Below are positions 60,846 to 64,000 of a stretch of DNA of 64,000 bases, piece by piece (positions within the stretch are counted from its first letter, which is position 1; each line of letters starts with the position of its first letter). The position numbers and the translations under genes are program-made. Below the pieces are notes generated by a model that was not told the DNA's origin, made no database searches, and saw only the letters and a list, made by a program, of their open reading frames with translations. Source of the stretch: JBJHBP01 sp050485685 (lineage in GTDB: Bacteria > Pseudomonadota > Gammaproteobacteria > Steroidobacterales > Rariloculaceae); the NCBI GenBank assembly GCA_050485685.1, contig JBJHBW010000004.1:62001-126000 (forward strand), in the 5' to 3' direction.

Positions 60846-62204
60846 ATGCTGGGAACTCTCGACCGCATCAACAGCATCGTCTGGGGCCCCTTTCTGCTCA
60901 TCCCGCTGCTGTTGCTCACCGGCCTCTATCTCACGTTCATTCTTCGCGGCATCCAGTTCAGGCGGCTCGGCTATGCGCTGTGGTACGGCCTGATTCGCCG
61001 CCGAGAACCGGGTGCCATAGGTGACATCAGCCACTATCAGGCACTGACCACCGCCCTGGCTGCGACAGTAGGCGTCGGCAACATCGCTGGCGTCGCCACA
61101 GCAATCTTTCTCGGCGGCCCCGGCGCCGTGTTCTGGATGTGGATGACCGGTCTGGTCGGCATGGCGACCAAGTACAGCGAGGCGTTCCTTGGCGTGCGCT
61201 TTCGCAAGGTCGACGCCAACGGTGAACAGTCCGGCGGCCCGCAGTTCTACCTGAGTGAAGGCATCAAGGGCCGGCTGGGCAGCTCCCTCGCGATCTTCTT
61301 CGCGGTCGCCGCCTCGATCGCCGCGTTCGGCATCGGCAACATGGTGCAGTCAAACACCGTCGCCGACGAGATCAACTCACAGTTCGGCATCGCACCCTGG
61401 ATCACCGGACTGGTGCTGACCTTCGCCGCCGGCATTGTGATCATCGGCGGCATCCGCTCCATCGGCCGCGTCACCGCCTTCTTCGTGCCGATGATGACGA
61501 TCCTTTACATCCTCGGCGCCACCTGGGTGCTCGCCGTCAATATCGAAGGCCTGCCCACCGCCCTCGCCCTGATCGTCACCGACGCATTCACCGGTACGGC
61601 AGCCACCGGCGGCTTCCTCGGCGCCGGCGTCGCGGCGGCGATCCGTTTCGGCGTCGCGCGCGGCATCTTCTCGAACGAATCGGGCCTTGGCACCGGCGGC
61701 ATCGCAGCCGCCGCCGCGCAAACGTCGGACCCGGTACGCCAGGCACTGGTCTCGATGACACAGACCTTCCTCGACACGCTCGTCGTCGTCACCTTTACGG
61801 CGCTGGTCATCATCACCACCGGCGCCTGGACCAGCGGCGTCACCGGCGCGCCCCTGACGTCACTCGCCTTTTCGATGGGCCTGCCCGGCGACTGGGGTGG
61901 CATCATCGTCACACTCAGCGTCGCATTCTTTGCCTTCTCGACCGTGCTGGGCTGGGCGTACTACGGTGAACGCAACATGCATCGCCTGTTCGGCACTGGC
62001 GCGATTAAACCTTACCGGCTGGCGTTCGTGCTCGCGATCTTCGTCGGCGCCGTAACGGAGCTTGAGATCGTCTGGACCTTCGCCGACATCATGAACGGCC
62101 TGATGGCATTGCCGAACCTGATCGGACTGATCCTGCTGTCCGGTTTGGTTGCGCGTGAAACCAGGGCCTACTTCGCGCAGCCTGACTGGCGGAAACAGGG
62201 CTGA
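60846..62204 (+). CDS. agcS: Alanine/sodium symporter (AGCS family)
   Basis: Protein of 452 residues with about eleven TM helices. Family signatures are ATVGVGNIAGVATAIFLGGPGAVFWMWMTGLVGM (conserved substrate and Na region), ARGIFSNESGLGTGGIAAAAA and AFSTVLGWAYYGERN. It imports alanine or glycine with sodium. Not clearly linked to the EPS genes. It converges on manC with about 88 bases between them and no obvious terminator. Confidence 0.92.
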   Translation: MLGTLDRINSIVWGPFLLIPLLLLTGLYLTFILRGIQFRRLGYALWYGLIRRREPGAIGDISHYQALTTALAATVGVGNIAGVATAIFLGGPGAVFWMWMTGLVGMATKYSEAFLGVRFRKVDANGEQSGGPQFYLSEGIKGRLGSSLAIFFAVAASIAAFGIGNMVQSNTVADEINSQFGIAPWITGLVLTFAAGIVIIGGIRSIGRVTAFFVPMMTILYILGATWVLAVNIEGLPTALALIVTDAFTGTAATGGFLGAGVAAAIRFGVARGIFSNESGLGTGGIAAAAAQTSDPVRQALVSMTQTFLDTLVVVTFTALVIITTGAWTSGVTGAPLTSLAFSMGLPGDWGGIIVTLSVAFFAFSTVLGWAYYGERNMHRLFGTGAIKPYRLAFVLAIFVGAVTELEIVWTFADIMNGLMALPNLIGLILLSGLVARETRAYFAQPDWRKQG

Positions 62205-62292
62205 ATTCGGGGGCGAAAACGGGCCTCTAAGGCGTCTTGGAGTGCTCTTGCGCTGGACGAGCCTCAAATAAAACAGTTGGTTACGTGTGACC

Positions 62293-63489
62293 TTAGCCCT
62301 TTTTCGTGGTCCGACCCAATCCTTCCACGACATCCTTGAGCTTCTGCGCGTGCCCATGACGCATCACCAGCACCGCGTCTTCGGTTTCGACGACTACGTG
62401 CTCGTCGAGGCCTAACGTGACGACCAGGCGCTTGCTGGAGAACACGTAGCTGTCGCGGCAGGCTTGGGCGATCACGTCGCCGCGCAGGACGTTGCCGTCG
62501 CCGTCCTTGTCCAGCACTTCGTGAAGGGCCGGCCAGGAGCCGATGTCGCTCCAGCCGGCGTCCAGTGGCACGACAGCCGCGCGGGCGGTCTTCTCCATGA
62601 CCGCGTAGTCGATGGAGTCTGATGGAGAACTCAGGAAGGCAGGGCCAAGGCGCAGGAAATCGCCTTCCTGTTCGGCGCCGGCCACCGCGGCTTCGCAGGC
62701 GCTGAGCATCGCAGGCGCAACTGCCCGCAACTCGTCCAGGTACGCACTCGCGGACAACAGGAACATGCCGCTGTTCCACAGATAGTCACCGGACGCCACG
62801 TAATCCCTCGCAGTCGCAAGGTCCGGCTTTTCGACGAAACGATCCAGCAGGTGCCAGCCGCCCTCCTGCGCCGGTCCACTACGAATGTAGCCATAGCCGG
62901 TCTCCGGACGCGTCGGCACGACACCGAAGGTCACGAGCCTCCCGACCTCCGCAGCCTTCACAGCCGCGGACATCGCAGACGCGAACGCCTCCGTGTCGAG
63001 AATCACGTGATCAGCCGGCATTACCAGCAAGAGCGGATCATGCGACGACGAACTCGCGTTCCCGCCGGCACCGGCTCCCCCACCCCGCGCCAGCAGCGCC
63101 GCCACCGCCACAGCAGGCGCAGTATTGCGTCCACCCGGCTCAAGCACGATACGTGCGCCCGTAGCATCGATCTCGCGTAACTGCTCAGCCACGAGGAAAC
63201 GATGTGCCTCGTTGCAGATCACCATGGGCGCCGCGACTTCCAGCCAATCGACAACGTCGTCAGCATCGGCTGCTTCTGCGGCTTCTGCGGCATCTTTGGC
63301 CTCGGCCGCCGCTGCATCTCCGCCCGCTGCCTGCCCCGCAAGCCCCTGCGCGCGCAGCACCGTGTCCTGCAGCAGCGTGCGCCGCGTCACCAGCGCCAGC
63401 AGTTGCTTGGGCGTCAGCTCACGCGACAGCGGCCACAGGCGCGTTCCGGAGCCTCCGGACAGGATGACCGGCACGATGGAGTGCGGCAC
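62293..63489 (-). CDS. manC: Mannose-1-phosphate guanylyltransferase
   Basis: Protein of 398 residues making GDP-mannose from GTP and mannose-1-phosphate. VILSGGSGTRLWPLSREL, PKQLLAL, VICNEAHRFLVAEQLRE, LEPGGRNTAPAVA, VMPADHVI, ETGYGYIRSG and VEKPD are all present. It has the single-domain form without the C-terminal isomerase domain of ManC/AlgA. Two insertions are unusual: an Ala/Glu/Asp-rich stretch at about residues 52-84 and a Gly/Ala/Ser-rich one near 135. GTG 63489 has GGGAGG upstream. Confidence 0.92.
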   Translation of the reverse strand: MPHSIVPVILSGGSGTRLWPLSRELTPKQLLALVTRRTLLQDTVLRAQGLAGQAAGGDAAAAEAKDAAEAAEAADADDVVDWLEVAAPMVICNEAHRFLVAEQLREIDATGARIVLEPGGRNTAPAVAVAALLARGGGAGAGGNASSSSHDPLLLVMPADHVILDTEAFASAMSAAVKAAEVGRLVTFGVVPTRPETGYGYIRSGPAQEGGWHLLDRFVEKPDLATARDYVASGDYLWNSGMFLLSASAYLDELRAVAPAMLSACEAAVAGAEQEGDFLRLGPAFLSSPSDSIDYAVMEKTARAAVVPLDAGWSDIGSWPALHEVLDKDGDGNVLRGDVIAQACRDSYVFSSKRLVVTLGLDEHVVVETEDAVLVMRHGHAQKLKDVVEGLGRTTKKG

Positions 63490-63505
63490 GAATCCTCCCG
63501 ATCCG

Positions 63506-64000
63506 CTAATCCCGATCCGGCTCCAGACGCATCACCGAGCCGTTGGTGTGATCCAGCGCGATATACAGGAACCCGTCCGGCCCCTGACGAACCTCGCGCA
63601 CGCGGTACGGATCGCCGAACAGAATCGGCTGCCTGTCAGTAACGATGCGCCCGTTCACCGGAATGCGCGTCAGCTGGCGCCAGTAAGTGGAAAGCCCGCC
63701 GACGAACGCCTGACCGCGCCAGTTCGGAAACGCGTCGCCGGTATAGAACATCAACCCGGACACACCGATGGACGGCGTCCAGAACGCAGCCGGCTCTTCC
63801 ATACCATCACGCATCCGCTCCTGGTGAATCTGGGTCCCGGCGCCGTAGTTCACGCCGTAGCCGACCACCGGCCAGCCGTAGTTGCGCCCCGGCAGGATCA
63901 CGTTGATTTCGTCACCGCCCTGCGGGCCGTGCTCGGTCGACCACAGGTCGCCGGTCTCGGGATTGAACGCCAGCCCCTGCGGATTGCGGTGGCCGTAGCT
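63506..64000 (-). CDS. Soluble quinoprotein sugar dehydrogenase, C-terminal part (cut by window edge)
   Basis: The last 164 residues of a six-bladed propeller dehydrogenase of the GSDH/sorbosone family. The visible strands GHRNPQGLAFNPETG, STEHGPQGGDEIN, GRNYGWPVVGYG and REVRQGPDGFLYIALDHTNG are diagnostic; the arginine and aspartates of the PQQ and calcium site lie partly off the edge. It oxidises aldoses in the periplasm. Gene continues beyond 64000. Confidence 0.9.
   Translation of the reverse strand, partial: SYGHRNPQGLAFNPETGDLWSTEHGPQGGDEINVILPGRNYGWPVVGYGVNYGAGTQIHQERMRDGMEEPAAFWTPSIGVSGLMFYTGDAFPNWRGQAFVGGLSTYWRQLTRIPVNGRIVTDRQPILFGDPYRVREVRQGPDGFLYIALDHTNGSVMRLEPDRD

Noticed and set aside
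1..64000. Insertion sequences, prophage or integrase
   Set aside because: No transposase, integrase or paired terminal repeats were recognised.

Overview
The window is a large exopolysaccharide (EPS) and exosortase A (XrtA/PEP-CTERM) locus from a GC-rich proteobacterium, most likely a gammaproteobacterium. The evidence is the gene content: an exosortase with a fused EpsI domain, PrsK and PrsT homologues, Wza/Wzz/tyrosine-kinase export genes, a TIGR03016-type outer-membrane protein, a carrier protein/AMP-ligase/PLP-decarboxylase set of the XrtA-associated type, and a real PEP-CTERM protein with its own sigma-54 promoter. All family names come from reading motifs; no database search was run.

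Layout. (1) 1-9167, minus strand: one tightly packed operon with an NDP-sugar SDR, cupin epimerase, DUF4910 aminopeptidase-like protein, CDP-glucose-type nucleotidyltransferase, PIG-L deacetylase, class III aminotransferase, AMP-ligase, LpxL-like acyltransferase, acyl carrier protein and a cut-off methyltransferase. (2) 9528-16622, plus strand: sugar C-methyltransferase, a second AMP-ligase, two more LpxL-like acyltransferases, a PLP decarboxylase and a second carrier protein. (3) 16917-19761: acetyltransferase, Gfo/Idh oxidoreductase and sugar aminotransferase; with the dehydrogenase at 22605 these resemble a 2,3-diamino-uronic acid pathway. (4) 19852-22534: two divergent secreted polysaccharide-active-looking proteins with a perfect CRP-type site between them. 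(5) 23858-37524, minus strand: glycosyltransferases, deacetylase, O-antigen-ligase/polymerase-like protein, two asparagine-synthase-like proteins, a GNAT/FemAB-like protein, an alpha-toroid protein and the initiating phosphoglycosyl transferase. (6) 37525-50602: xrtA and, on the other strand, prsK, prsT, epsE, epsG, the outer-membrane protein, epsF, plus UDP-glucose dehydrogenase. (7) 51186-53979: two paralogous Ig-like/FN3 lipoproteins, each behind a c-di-GMP-I (GEMM) riboswitch. (8) 54010-64000: tRNA-Val, rmlBACD, 2-hydroxyglutarate oxidase-like protein, amidohydrolase, PEP-CTERM protein, alanine/sodium symporter, mannose-1-phosphate guanylyltransferase and a partial quinoprotein sugar dehydrogenase.

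How it fits together. Regions 1-3 and the rml, manC and ugd genes make activated and decorated sugars. Region 5 starts and assembles the repeat unit, and region 6 polymerises, exports and couples it to PEP-CTERM protein sorting. c-di-GMP seems to enter at two points: two riboswitches in front of matrix-type lipoproteins, and a degenerate GGDEF domain with an apparently intact RxxD inhibitory site fused to the initiating sugar transferase. Sigma-54 sites lie in front of the first lipoprotein unit and the PEP-CTERM gene. xrtA itself sits behind seven perfect copies of an 8-bp repeat, a possible phase-variation switch. The two carrier-protein/AMP-ligase/LpxL-like modules are the best candidate for an undescribed chemistry, probably an acyl or aminoacyl decoration of the EPS or of a lipid.
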